Shown in pieces: positions 1 to 6,788 of a DNA stretch of 64,000 nucleotides. The DNA lies in the NCBI GenBank assembly GCA_037137375.1, contig JBAXKJ010000008.1:1-64000 (forward strand), in the 5' to 3' direction. The stretch's first letter is position 1. Every line of letters begins with the position of its first letter. The notes under the pieces were generated by a model. It was given only the letters and a program-made list of their open reading frames with translations. It ran no database searches and had not been told where the DNA came from. The position numbers and the translations under genes are program-made. Source of the stretch: CAINVV01 sp037137375 (GTDB taxonomy: Bacteria; Bacteroidota; Bacteroidia; Bacteroidales; Prolixibacteraceae).

Positions 1-49
1 GTTTTTAATGATGAACTTTCTGTTGATGCATTTTTTTAGCATTGGCTAT

Positions 50-180
50 AACGTTCGAAACTATATGCAGTTGCCGACTTCGGGGCGCATTCCTGTTGAA
101 CCGCACAAAAAGTTGATGCGGGTTGGAAACTTATAATTATGCACGAAAACGGCAATTTACATATAGTTTTTGTTACCGCC
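50..180 (-). other. attC-like recombination site A (end of cassette 8)
   Basis: This is an imperfect palindrome. The left arm starts AACGTTCGAAACTATATG at 50, and the right arm ends CATATAGTTTTTGTTACCG at 178. On the minus strand it lies just downstream of the HigB/HigA pair. The arms pair through CTATATG and TTGCCG, with a few extra bases on one side, as in integron attC sites. The terminal bases GTTACCGCC (172-180) match the minus-strand start of the same cassette at 946. The left end reads GTTATAGCC on the minus strand, which should be the start of the next cassette beyond the window. Confidence 0.8.
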
Positions 181-194
181 AGGTTTTCGGTCTT

Positions 195-521
195 TCAAGC
201 GAGTTTTACCGTCTGATTTAGCAACTCAACATTGAAATTGACCTTAGCATTTAAAGCCTTAAAAACTTTGATTATCGTCTCAAACCTAGCATCAGTCAAA
301 CTGTTCTCCAATTTGGAGATTTGTGCTTTCTTAACTCCAACAAGAAGTCCAAGTTGTTCTTGTGTCATGTTCCTGTCTTTGCGAGCTTGTTTGATTGCTT
401 CTCCAAGTAAGTCAAGCCGTAATTCGTTTTCAAATGCATCACGTTTTGGCGTTCCAATCTCTCCGATATACTTGTCGGTGATTTCCTCTAAACTAATTGA
501 CGTTAATGGCTTATTTTTCAT
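195..521 (-). CDS. XRE-family antitoxin (HigA-like)
   Basis: This is a 108-residue helix-turn-helix protein. The HTH lies at about residues 50-75 (MTQEQLGLLVGVKKAQISKLEN), and the tail is short. Such proteins bind their own promoter and neutralise the paired toxin. The start at 521 overlaps the end of the upstream toxin gene by 11 bases, giving the toxin-first order typical of HigBA modules, so translation is probably coupled. Together with the toxin it fills one cassette (52-946), followed by attC-like site A. Family assignment is firm. The neutralising role is inferred from the pairing. Confidence 0.85.
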   Translation of the reverse strand: MKNKPLTSISLEEITDKYIGEIGTPKRDAFENELRLDLLGEAIKQARKDRNMTQEQLGLLVGVKKAQISKLENSLTDARFETIIKVFKALNAKVNFNVELLNQTVKLA

Positions 522-864
522 TGCGATTGATTTTTAAATTAAAATATTGTCTCCTTATGTTCTCCGCTTTATCTATCTCTCCTTGAGGCGTTTTATCTGT
601 CTTTTTGATTAACCCATGCGTAGAAATTACAACTGTTTCAGTATTGTCTGTCTTGTCCCAAAAGGCAAAAAGCCGGTAATGGGTTTTGTTATATAAAGTC
701 CTAAACTCCCAAATTTCACCTTTCAGCTTACTAAATAGCTCCTTTTCATTTGAGACTCTTGCTTTTTGAATGTTGTAAATCACTTTGTCTCTGGTTTTTT
801 CGTCGAGTTTGCCAATAAATTCAGCCGCGTCAACTAAAAATTCAACCCGAAATTTCGCAATCAT
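511..864 (-). CDS. RelE/HigB-type toxin (phage Gp49-like family)
   Basis: This is a 117-residue protein of the HigB/Gp49-like group of RelE-fold mRNA interferases. Visible marks are the core KLKGEIWEFRTLYNKTHYRLFAFW, followed by a conserved TVVISTHGLIKKT segment. A longer reading frame starts at 882, but that start lies inside a TATATTTG promoter box (887-880), so I choose the internal ATG at 864. That gives MIAKFRVEF, the usual beginning of the family, with a leader of roughly ten bases. Known members cut ribosome-bound mRNA. Activity here is inferred. It is transcribed before its antitoxin, in the same cassette. Confidence 0.85.
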   Translation of the reverse strand: MIAKFRVEFLVDAAEFIGKLDEKTRDKVIYNIQKARVSNEKELFSKLKGEIWEFRTLYNKTHYRLFAFWDKTDNTETVVISTHGLIKKTDKTPQGEIDKAENIRRQYFNLKINRNEK

Positions 865-879
865 ATTATAAAGTTTATG

Positions 880-887
880 CAAATATA
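880..887 (-). promoter_or_regulatory. Bacteroidetes -7 box of the HigB/HigA cassette
   Basis: The minus strand reads TATATTTG, an exact match to the TAnnTTTG -7 element. It lies about 16 bases upstream of the chosen toxin start, so the cassette carries its own promoter. Confidence 0.6.
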
Positions 888-944
888 AATGTTTCTTTAT
901 TAGGAAACAAATTTAGTTTTGTACGGTCCCCTAAACTTGGCGGT

Positions 945-1072
945 AACGGTCTGGGCTATGAGCAGGAGCGGGTTACGAGCTGCTAATTTGTCCGCCAGGA
1001 CAAATTTGTAAACGTGATCGTCTGTTGTTGATCCACATAAGCCGCTTTTGCTCCATAGCCTTTGTTAGTGGC
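945..1072 (-). other. attC-like recombination site B (end of cassette 7)
   Basis: The left arm is AACGGTCTGGGCTATGAGCA and the right arm ends GCTCCATAGCCTTTGTTAG. GGCTATG pairs with CATAGCC, and AGCGG with the CCGCTT side. The right end GTTAGTGGC (1064-1072) matches the minus-strand start of cassette 7 at 1889. The left end, GTTACCGCC on the minus strand, belongs to cassette 8. Confidence 0.8.
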
Positions 1073-1107
1073 TGGCGTTCCACTCCAGGAAAACCTAATT
1101 ATTGGAG

Positions 1108-1278
1108 TTAGGCATTGATTTTTCGACGTTGAGCTACCTTCGTGCTTCTAACTTGTTTCTTTGCCCCCAACAATTTTTGAGCTTTTATATATTCGCTGAT
1201 AAATTTCTCTTCCTCTTTTGTCATGGGATCTTGTCCACCAATAAAATCCACATCAAGCTCTGTAAGTTTACGTTTCAT
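1108..1278 (-). CDS. Small basic protein, possible partner of the GNAT-like protein
   Basis: This 56-residue protein begins MKRKLTELDVDFIGGQDPMT and ends in a lysine/arginine-rich tail. Its ATG overlaps the stop codon of the upstream GNAT-like gene (ATGA), so the two are translationally coupled and share one cassette. I recognise no domain. The acidic N-terminal half, basic C-terminal half and tight coupling would fit an antitoxin or regulator of the acetyltransferase-like protein, but that is inference from context. The next feature downstream is attC-like site B. Confidence 0.6.
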   Translation of the reverse strand: MKRKLTELDVDFIGGQDPMTKEEEKFISEYIKAQKLLGAKKQVRSTKVAQRRKINA

Positions 1279-1802
1279 TTTGGAAAATATTTATTGATGA
1301 GTTTTAATGCTGCTTTGGTATCAATTATCATTATTCGTCCACCGATATGTATGGCACCTAAAGTGTCAATATAATGTTGAACAAGCTGCGTCTTTGAGAT
1401 AAAGGAGACATTCCCTTCGTGTCCCCGCTGGAAAGCAAGTTTACATGCAAAAGCGACTAAATTCCCAGGAACCCCGGCATAAACTTTAGTTTTCCCTTTG
1501 TTAAATGGGGCACTCTCAACCAAGTGCATGTAAACGTGGTCGGACTTTATTTCTATACTTACTAATCCTTGAATAACCGATTGATTGTTTACTATTGTCA
1601 GTTTGTAAACGTCTTTCTCAGGTTGTCTAAACTCTGATCTCCATTCAAACTGCCAGCCTTTCTTCTTGGTTACTGTTTTGAGATCCGCAATTGAAATAAT
1701 TGTGATATCGGTAGCAAAACTGTCGCCAGTCACAACATTTTCAATCGAGTTTGTCAATTTGTCAACCTCAAAATCAAGCCCTATTTGTTCGCACTTCTTC
1801 AC
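1275..1802 (-). CDS. GNAT-like N-acetyltransferase (cassette gene)
   Basis: This is a 175-residue protein with a GTG start. The C-terminal half looks like a GNAT core: VYMHLVESAPFN as a central strand, then the segment PGNLVAFACKLAFQRGHEG in the position of the acetyl-CoA-binding turn and helix, then HYIDTLGAIHIGGRIMIID. The classical Q/RxxGxG/A signature is not clear, so the fold assignment is moderate. A TATCTTTG box lies only four bases upstream of the GTG, so the transcript may be almost leaderless. It is coupled by ATGA to a 56-residue gene in the same 943-bp cassette. It could be a GNAT toxin or a metabolic acetyltransferase. Confidence 0.65.
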   Translation of the reverse strand: MKKCEQIGLDFEVDKLTNSIENVVTGDSFATDITIISIADLKTVTKKKGWQFEWRSEFRQPEKDVYKLTIVNNQSVIQGLVSIEIKSDHVYMHLVESAPFNKGKTKVYAGVPGNLVAFACKLAFQRGHEGNVSFISKTQLVQHYIDTLGAIHIGGRIMIIDTKAALKLINKYFPK

Positions 1803-1806
1803 TACT

Positions 1807-1814
1807 CAAAGATA
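1807..1814 (-). promoter_or_regulatory. -7 box of the GNAT cassette
   Basis: The minus strand reads TATCTTTG, an exact TAnnTTTG match, ending four bases before the GTG start of the GNAT-like gene. It lies inside cassette 7, so the gene does not need a promoter in the attI region. Confidence 0.5.
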
Positions 1815-1887
1815 CTAAATATGGGTTAAATATACTCATTTGCAGCCCGAAAGTTCGAATTAGCACATGTCTCATACGCTTGCCACT

Positions 1888-2019
1888 AACGGCCCGAGGC
1901 TATAAGCAGAAGCGGAAATAATTGCATCGTCCCGACCGGCAGGATGGGCTTTTATTCCGGTGCAGGTTTGCGTCAGCCTTCTTCTTCAACCGCTTTTGTT
2001 TATAGCCTCTGTTAGCGGT
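1888..2019 (-). other. attC-like recombination site C (end of cassette 6)
   Basis: The left arm is AACGGCCCGAGGCTATAAGC and the right arm ends TTTATAGCCTCTGTTAGCGG. AGGCTATAA pairs with TTATAGCCT, and AGCGG with CCGCT. The right end GTTAGCGGT (2011-2019) matches the minus-strand start of cassette 6 at 4074. The left end, GTTAGTGGC on the minus strand, belongs to cassette 7. Confidence 0.8.
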
Positions 2020-2040
2020 TCGGCTTTTTCTATTAGCATT

Positions 2041-3318
2041 TTATTTGTAAAACCGGTTAATCAATAATAACAATCTAAATTTCTGGTATTGATTATTGAA
2101 AAAATATATTTTCTTTCCATCTTTGATGCTTAGAGATTCTTTGGAGTTTCTTTTTTTTGGAAACCGAAAATCAACTGCATCAAGATTTAATGAAGTATCA
2201 GCGGCGAATTTAAAATAGCAAGTCGGACAAATGATAGTGCCAGCACTATTATTTTTTGTTTTTAATTTACTCTTGCAGATAGGGCATTCAATAATGTTTA
2301 GGTTTGTATCATTTAATGAATCCTTCAATTTTTTATCAACTAATTTTCGATTAATTTTTAGAAGCCTGTTATACTCCAGCGAATTGAATCTGATCTTAGG
2401 AATATCTCTTCTTATTTTTTTTGACTTATTTGGTTCAGAAATAACTTTTGTCAAAAAATCCTTTTTAAAATTTCGTAATTCAGTTTCTGTCAGATTTAGT
2501 TGCTCGAATTCAAATTTTAAATATTCACTAATTTCGTTTTGATTGATAGGCCTTAAGATTCGTGAGAGTTTTTCTAAATATGCAATTTTGTAACGCAAAC
2601 TGTTTATTGTAATGCTTTTTTGTCTGTATAATTTTATGTTCTTAAAGAATACTCGATATTTTTCTTCAATATTTTTTACTGCAATAATGACATCAGTTCT
2701 TAATTGGGAATAAAAACTTAATCTACTCACACCATTTAAATAATTAATTGTTAGATATATAAATGCGAGTTGCTCTCTATTTAAATAACCTACTTTTTTC
2801 GTATAAGTGTTCTCAGCGTTTCCATTAGTGCTCTTTTTTGTTACCTCTACACCATTTAACATTAATTTACCAAAGCCTAAGAAAACAGAAGTTAAATCTG
2901 TAAAGACTTCATTCTCATAGGAATTATTAAAAGTAAGTTTGTTGAAATGAATATATTTATGTGATATTTCATGCGATAGTGTCGCTAATATCGAATCTGG
3001 ATATTTTTCTAAATCTCTTGAAAGATGAATTAAAACATCTTCATTTTCATCTAAAAGTATATTTCCGGCTGTATTATTTGAATAAACTTCATGAATTGTT
3101 CCATGTGTTTTATTGAAATCCTTAAGTGAAACTGTAAATATTAGTTTATCATATCCAATATGTCGGCTCAGTATTTTGGCAATTGTTTGAATTTCAATTA
3201 CATCTAAATTTCCATCATAATCTGGTGGATTTAGTAGATCATAATTTTTCATTCTGCAAGAATGATTCTCCAAATTGATGATTTTGTCAATATAATCGTG
3301 GCAAGGTATTTGGTCCAT
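2041..3318 (-). CDS. Metalloprotease-like protein with C-terminal zinc ribbon (unknown function)
   Basis: This is a 425-residue protein with no family I can name. Residues 112-121 read ATLSHEISHK, an HExxH zinc-protease motif, followed about 20 residues later by NEVFTDL, a plausible third-ligand region. A long charged, probably helical middle follows. A zinc ribbon lies at roughly 342-372, with two CxxC pairs (CPICKSK and CPTCYFK). This combination suggests a soluble zinc peptidase with a metal-binding tail. Substrate and role are unknown. It shares a 2.2-kb cassette with the membrane protein upstream (61-bp gap), and the region is very AT-rich. Confidence 0.65.
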   Translation of the reverse strand: MDQIPCHDYIDKIINLENHSCRMKNYDLLNPPDYDGNLDVIEIQTIAKILSRHIGYDKLIFTVSLKDFNKTHGTIHEVYSNNTAGNILLDENEDVLIHLSRDLEKYPDSILATLSHEISHKYIHFNKLTFNNSYENEVFTDLTSVFLGFGKLMLNGVEVTKKSTNGNAENTYTKKVGYLNREQLAFIYLTINYLNGVSRLSFYSQLRTDVIIAVKNIEEKYRVFFKNIKLYRQKSITINSLRYKIAYLEKLSRILRPINQNEISEYLKFEFEQLNLTETELRNFKKDFLTKVISEPNKSKKIRRDIPKIRFNSLEYNRLLKINRKLVDKKLKDSLNDTNLNIIECPICKSKLKTKNNSAGTIICPTCYFKFAADTSLNLDAVDFRFPKKRNSKESLSIKDGKKIYFFNNQYQKFRLLLLINRFYK

Positions 3319-3379
3319 GGAAACAAATACTTTTAGGATTTCGAGCTTTTCATTACTTTTTGCAATTAAAAAAATTGAG

Positions 3380-4027
3380 TCATGAGGTTTTTATTTGTTT
3401 TTCTACCCCCAATAGACTTTTAAATTCATAAGTCAATAAATCTAATACTTGTTTAATTTCATTAGGTATCCTATTAGCAGAATTGAGAGCTTGTTCAAAA
3501 GTTATCTCATTTTTTGTTCCTTTTTGTGAAACATAGGATATGAAATTTTGACTATAGTCGCTCAGAATGCTATTAATTTTATCTACAATATTTTGTGGAA
3601 TAAATATTAGATTATCTTGATAAAATAGATACAAATCATCATATGCAATTATTGCATCTGAAACAGCATCGATTTCTTTATTTTCTGTTTCATCGGTTCT
3701 TTCAGTCAAATTCTTCATCAGAACCACTGGCATTATTGCCATCTTTCTATTCAATATTGTGAGTTTTTTATGAATGTCAATTATTATTGATAGTAGTTGC
3801 TCATAAATTTTTGTCGCTTTATAATTTCGAAGATTCAATTCATTTTTGTAAGTCTCCAATTCGCTGTCCAAGAAGAATTGGAACTCTTTTGTTTTCTGGT
3901 CTAATTCTGATTTATATTTTTCGAATTTTCGATCAGCTGACTTTGTTAAGAGCATTTGAATAAACCACATAGCCAAACCAAAAACTCCAATATTTCCTAA
4001 TAATTCAAAAATTTTTTCAATTATCAT
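3380..4027 (-). CDS. Membrane-anchored coiled-coil protein (unknown)
   Basis: This is a 215-residue protein with one N-terminal hydrophobic segment (residues about 8-27, LLGNIGVFGLAMWFIQMLL). It is followed by a long charged heptad-like stretch (about 30-75, KFEKYKSELDQKTKEFQFFL) and a mostly helical remainder. Predicted topology is a single membrane anchor with a cytoplasmic coiled coil. I recognise no family. It is the first gene of cassette 6, 47 bases after the crossover, so little room exists for a cassette-borne promoter. It may act with the metalloprotease-like protein downstream. Confidence 0.65.
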   Translation of the reverse strand: MIIEKIFELLGNIGVFGLAMWFIQMLLTKSADRKFEKYKSELDQKTKEFQFFLDSELETYKNELNLRNYKATKIYEQLLSIIIDIHKKLTILNRKMAIMPVVLMKNLTERTDETENKEIDAVSDAIIAYDDLYLFYQDNLIFIPQNIVDKINSILSDYSQNFISYVSQKGTKNEITFEQALNSANRIPNEIKQVLDLLTYEFKSLLGVEKQIKTS

Positions 4028-4072
4028 CGTATTATATTTTTATATGTGTTACTTCCTTTCCAGCTGACCGCT

Positions 4073-4202
4073 AACGGTTTGCGGCTTGGCGAAGGGCGGG
4101 ATTTTGGCACCAAAACTCATTCGAAGCAATACTATTTGTTTTAGCACAGATGTCTCTACGAATAACATCAGCCCGCCTTTTGCCAAACTGCTGTTATCGG
4201 TA
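4073..4202 (-). other. attC-like recombination site D (end of cassette 5)
   Basis: The left arm is AACGGTTTGCGGCTTGGCGA and the right arm ends TTTTGCCAAACTGCTGTTAT. GGGCGGG near 4096 pairs with CCCGCC near 4172. The right end GTTATCGGTA matches the minus-strand start of cassette 5 at 5041. Its arm sequence is unrelated to sites A-C, although length and ends are the same. Confidence 0.85.
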
Positions 4203-4205
4203 GTG

Positions 4206-4889
4206 CTAACTTTCATTATCGATGGTATCAATGATTTTTAGTGTCTCATCAAGTCCTAAGTATAGTTTGTTTGGGTCGTAGCCTAGCCAGATTGTTTGTT
4301 TAATGATATACTCATAAGTCGTTTTGGTATTATCAGTTAAGATTTTGTGATGCCTGTCGAAACACAAAGGCTCGTGATGAGCAATTCTGTTTCTCAAACT
4401 TCTTATCTCGTCAAGTTCGTTGAAAATTAGTTTTTGAGTAGTCGCTTTGGGTCGGTTGATGTAAATTTTATGCAGTCCTTGACCTCCCACCACAAACTGA
4501 ATAGGTGCAAACAAATATGTCCAAAACCCGAAACTTAGCTCAGCAACAAGTCTGTCATGGTTATATCGTCTGCCGAGTTGAGCAAATGTTGTTTGGATTT
4601 TTGTTCTACTCTCAAAGCCATATTTTGAAAACGAGGGATGACTGAAAATTCCACTTTGTCCACAATTATTTTTAAGCCATTCATTGTCATCAAAGCGTTT
4701 CCGATAATATTGATCAATTTGATTCCGAAGTGTTACCTCAAAAATACTTAAAAGTCCGAAAAGTGTTTGTGATAGTTGAATATTTTGCTTGTATAGACGT
4801 AACGCCTTGTCTTTGTCACCGTTAGCTGCCAAAAGGAATCGTCCAATTCTTGGTTTTGATAATGCTATTTCAAAGTCGGTATAGGTCAT
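4206..4889 (-). CDS. Abi_2 (AbiD/AbiF-like) HEPN abortive-infection protein, copy 1
   Basis: This is a 227-residue protein of the Abi_2 family, known from lactococcal phage-abortive systems. Residues 32-62 carry the typical RLYKQNIQLSQTLFGLLSIF...LRNQIDQYY block. Residues 163-173 hold RSLRNRIAHHEP, an R-x4-H HEPN ribonuclease motif (R166, H171). A TACATTTG box lies about 14 bases upstream. It is the only protein gene in its cassette, next to a divergent hairpin RNA candidate. A role in phage defence by RNA cleavage is known for relatives and inferred here. The second copy at 5173 encodes an identical protein. Confidence 0.85.
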   Translation of the reverse strand: MTYTDFEIALSKPRIGRFLLAANGDKDKALRLYKQNIQLSQTLFGLLSIFEVTLRNQIDQYYRKRFDDNEWLKNNCGQSGIFSHPSFSKYGFESRTKIQTTFAQLGRRYNHDRLVAELSFGFWTYLFAPIQFVVGGQGLHKIYINRPKATTQKLIFNELDEIRSLRNRIAHHEPLCFDRHHKILTDNTKTTYEYIIKQTIWLGYDPNKLYLGLDETLKIIDTIDNES

Positions 4890-4902
4890 GAAAAAAGTTT
4901 CT

Positions 4903-4910
4903 CAAATGTA
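4903..4910 (-). promoter_or_regulatory. -7 box of the Abi_2 gene (copy 1)
   Basis: The minus strand reads TACATTTG, an exact TAnnTTTG match, 14 bases before the ATG at 4889. The same box occurs at 5870-5877 for copy 2. Confidence 0.5.
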
Positions 4911-4931
4911 ACGATTTTATATTTTTCTTTG

Positions 4932-4939
4932 TATATTTG
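4932..4939 (+). promoter_or_regulatory. -7 box of a divergent transcript (copy 1)
   Basis: The plus strand reads TATATTTG, an exact -7 match, ten bases before a strong hairpin with a T-tract. It points away from the Abi_2 gene. The copy is at 5899-5906. Confidence 0.45.
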
Positions 4940-4944
4940 CATCG

Positions 4945-4996
4945 TAGTCCCGGTTGTCACTGACGAAAGTCACACAATCGGGTTTCGTTTTTTATA
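4945..4996 (+). ncRNA. Candidate small hairpin RNA divergent from abi (copy 1)
   Basis: The arms CCCGGTTGT (4949-4957) and ACAATCGGG (4974-4982) enclose an inner stem TGAC-GAAA-GTCA with a GNRA-type loop, and the run TTTCGTTTTTTAT follows. With a TATATTTG box just upstream this makes a compact transcript of about 50 bases ending in a rho-independent terminator. Abi_2/AbiF genes elsewhere are known to lie next to a structured RNA (the abiF RNA motif). Whether this is one is inference. It could instead be only a terminator for plus-strand transcription. Confidence 0.4.
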
Positions 4997-5039
4997 GTTC
5001 TCCCTTTTGCTGTCGCAATGTCATCCCAGCATTACCGAT

Positions 5040-5169
5040 AACGGTTTGCGGCTTGGCGAAGGGCGGGATTTTGGCACCAAAACTCATTCGAAGCAATACT
5101 ATTTGTTTTAGCACAGATGTCTCTACGAATAACATCAGCCCGCCTTTTGCCAAACTGCTGTTATCGGTA
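5040..5169 (-). other. attC-like recombination site E (end of cassette 4)
   Basis: This is the same sequence as site D, displaced by 967 bases. The left arm starts AACGGTTTGCGG and the right end is GTTATCGGTA (5160-5169), matching the minus-strand start of cassette 4 at 6008. Confidence 0.85.
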
Positions 5170-5172
5170 GTG

Positions 5173-5856
5173 CTAACTTTCATTATCGATGGTATCAATG
5201 ATTTTTAGTGTCTCATCAAGTCCTAAGTATAGTTTGTTTGGGTCGTAGCCTAGCCAGATTGTTTGTTTAATGATATACTCATAAGTCGTTTTGGTATTAT
5301 CAGTTAAGATTTTGTGATGCCTGTCGAAACACAAAGGCTCGTGATGAGCAATTCTGTTTCTCAAACTTCTTATCTCGTCAAGTTCGTTGAAAATTAGTTT
5401 TTGAGTAGTCGCTTTGGGTCGGTTGATGTAAATTTTATGCAGTCCTTGACCTCCCACCACAAACTGAATAGGTGCAAACAAATATGTCCAAAACCCGAAA
5501 CTTAGCTCAGCAACAAGTCTGTCATGGTTATATCGTCTGCCGAGTTGAGCAAATGTTGTTTGGATTTTTGTTCTACTCTCAAAGCCATATTTTGAAAACG
5601 AGGGATGACTGAAAATTCCACTTTGTCCACAATTATTTTTAAGCCATTCATTGTCATCAAAGCGTTTCCGATAATATTGATCAATTTGATTCCGAAGTGT
5701 TACCTCAAAAATACTTAAAAGTCCGAAAAGTGTTTGTGATAGTTGAATATTTTGCTTGTATAGACGTAACGCCTTGTCTTTGTCACCGTTAGCTGCCAAA
5801 AGGAATCGTCCAATTCTTGGTTTTGATAATGCTATTTCAAAGTCGGTATAGGTCAT
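5173..5856 (-). CDS. Abi_2 (AbiD/AbiF-like) HEPN abortive-infection protein, copy 2
   Basis: This is a second complete 227-residue Abi_2 gene whose product is identical to that of the copy at 4206-4889, with the same HEPN R-x4-H motif (R166, H171), promoter box and divergent hairpin. The lack of any amino-acid difference implies a recent duplication. Because the repeat ends match the recombination sites rather than the gene ends, cassette re-insertion or exchange between attC sites is the simplest cause. Function as for copy 1. Confidence 0.85.
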   Translation of the reverse strand: MTYTDFEIALSKPRIGRFLLAANGDKDKALRLYKQNIQLSQTLFGLLSIFEVTLRNQIDQYYRKRFDDNEWLKNNCGQSGIFSHPSFSKYGFESRTKIQTTFAQLGRRYNHDRLVAELSFGFWTYLFAPIQFVVGGQGLHKIYINRPKATTQKLIFNELDEIRSLRNRIAHHEPLCFDRHHKILTDNTKTTYEYIIKQTIWLGYDPNKLYLGLDETLKIIDTIDNES

Positions 5857-5911
5857 GAAAAAAGTTTCTCAAATGTAACGATTTTATATTTTTCTTTGTA
5901 TATTTGCATCG

Positions 5912-5963
5912 TAGTCCCGGTTGTCACTGACGAAAGTCACACAATCGGGTTTCGTTTTTTATA
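5912..5963 (+). ncRNA. Candidate small hairpin RNA divergent from abi (copy 2)
   Basis: This is the second copy of the hairpin with T-tract, at 5916-5949 plus the following Ts, with TATATTTG at 5899-5906. The sequence matches copy 1. Caveats are the same. Confidence 0.4.
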
Positions 5964-6006
5964 GTTCTCCCTTTTGCTGTCGCAATGTCATCCCAGCATT
6001 ACCGAT

Positions 6007-6138
6007 AACGGTCGAAACTATATGCAGTTGCGGACTTGCGGGCGGTCTCCCTTCTGATCTGCCACCGGTGTTTGAGCGGCGAATCGCTGTCTGCATACCA
6101 CCAAAACCGCAATTGACATATAGTTTTTGTTGTAGGGC
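6007..6138 (-). other. attC-like recombination site F (end of cassette 3)
   Basis: The left arm is AACGGTCGAAACTATATGCA and the right arm ends CATATAGTTTTTGTTGTAGG. The arms resemble site A (CTATATG, TTGC) but the centre differs. The right end GTTGTAGGGC (6129-6138) matches the minus-strand start of cassette 3 at 6398. Confidence 0.85.
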
Positions 6139-6398
6139 GTATTCTTGTTCAATAAAGATATATAACTTTCTTTTCAGTACAAACCTTTCAGGCAGCGTCC
6201 AGGCCCAATCCCCATTGCTCGTCTCTGCCAACGCACTGTTCCAAAAAGCCCGTCCTGGTCAACCGACCACAGTGTTTCAAAAAAGCAGTCTTTCTAAACG
6301 GCTAGTCCGGTTCAAACCCAGAAAATGTTTCCGGCGACGATAATCAATTATCAGCTAAAACCCGAAATATTTTTAAGCTTCGATCATATGCCCTACAA
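6009..6398 (-). repeat. Tandem 390-bp cassette copy 1, no clear gene
   Basis: This block is repeated at 6399-6788 with an offset of exactly 390 bases, and both ends lie inside AACGG. Apart from the attC it has about 260 bases without a convincing gene. The open frames of 82-140 residues that cross it run through the attC into the neighbouring cassette on either strand, and they have no promoter box. It is either a non-coding or RNA cassette or one whose gene has decayed. Confidence 0.85.
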
Positions 6399-6528
6399 CG
6401 GTCGAAACTATATGCAGTTGCGGACTTGCGGGCGGTCTCCCTTCTGATCTGCCACCGGTGTTTGAGCGGCGAATCGCTGTCTGCATACCACCAAAACCGC
6501 AATTGACATATAGTTTTTGTTGTAGGGC
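6397..6528 (-). other. attC-like recombination site G (end of cassette 2)
   Basis: This has the same sequence as site F, displaced by 390 bases. The right end GTTGTAGGGC (6519-6528) matches the minus-strand start of cassette 2 at 6788. Confidence 0.85.
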
Positions 6529-6788
6529 GTATTCTTGTTCAATAAAGATATATAACTTTCTTTTCAGTACAAACCTTTCAGGCAGCGTCCAGGCCCAATC
6601 CCCATTGCTCGTCTCTGCCAACGCACTGTTCCAAAAAGCCCGTCCTGGTCAACCGACCACAGTGTTTCAAAAAAGCAGTCTTTCTAAACGGCTAGTCCGG
6701 TTCAAACCCAGAAAATGTTTCCGGCGACGATAATCAATTATCAGCTAAAACCCGAAATATTTTTAAGCTTCGATCATATGCCCTACAA
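6399..6788 (-). repeat. Tandem 390-bp cassette copy 2, no clear gene
   Basis: This is the second copy of the 390-bp block. It ends at the AACGG of site H, where the sequence changes. The stretch from 5857 to 6949 therefore contains no supported protein gene, only two copies of this block, the promoter/hairpin part of the Abi cassette and site H. Confidence 0.85.

Larger units (their letters stand above)
4075..5041 (-). repeat. Tandem cassette copy 1 (967 bp, Abi_2 gene)
   Basis: This block recurs at 5042-6008 with an offset of exactly 967 bases. The encoded proteins are identical, and the flanking DNA looks the same wherever I compared it. Both ends fall inside the TAACGG crossover motif of the attC-like sites. 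Each block therefore contains one complete cassette: promoter region, Abi_2 gene and attC. Confidence 0.9.
5042..6008 (-). repeat. Tandem cassette copy 2 (967 bp, Abi_2 gene)
   Basis: This is the second copy of the block at 4075-5041. The two copies meet at 5039-5043 inside TAACGG, and the second ends at the same motif at 6006-6010, where the following sequence changes to that of a different cassette. Confidence 0.9.

Noticed and set aside
511..882. Longer HigB frame starting at 882
   Set aside because: Its start lies inside the TATATTTG promoter box, so the message would begin downstream of it. The ATG at 864 gives the family-like N-terminus.
4049..4231. 60-residue minus frame at site D (and the 68- and 84-residue frames at site E)
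   Set aside because: These lie wholly or mainly inside the attC-like palindromes, so they reflect the palindrome and not a protein.
5921..6733. Open frames of 82-140 residues on both strands across the 390-bp cassettes
   Set aside because: They run through the attC-like palindromes and cassette junctions, lack promoter boxes and have no recognisable domain. They are chance frames repeated because the DNA is repeated.
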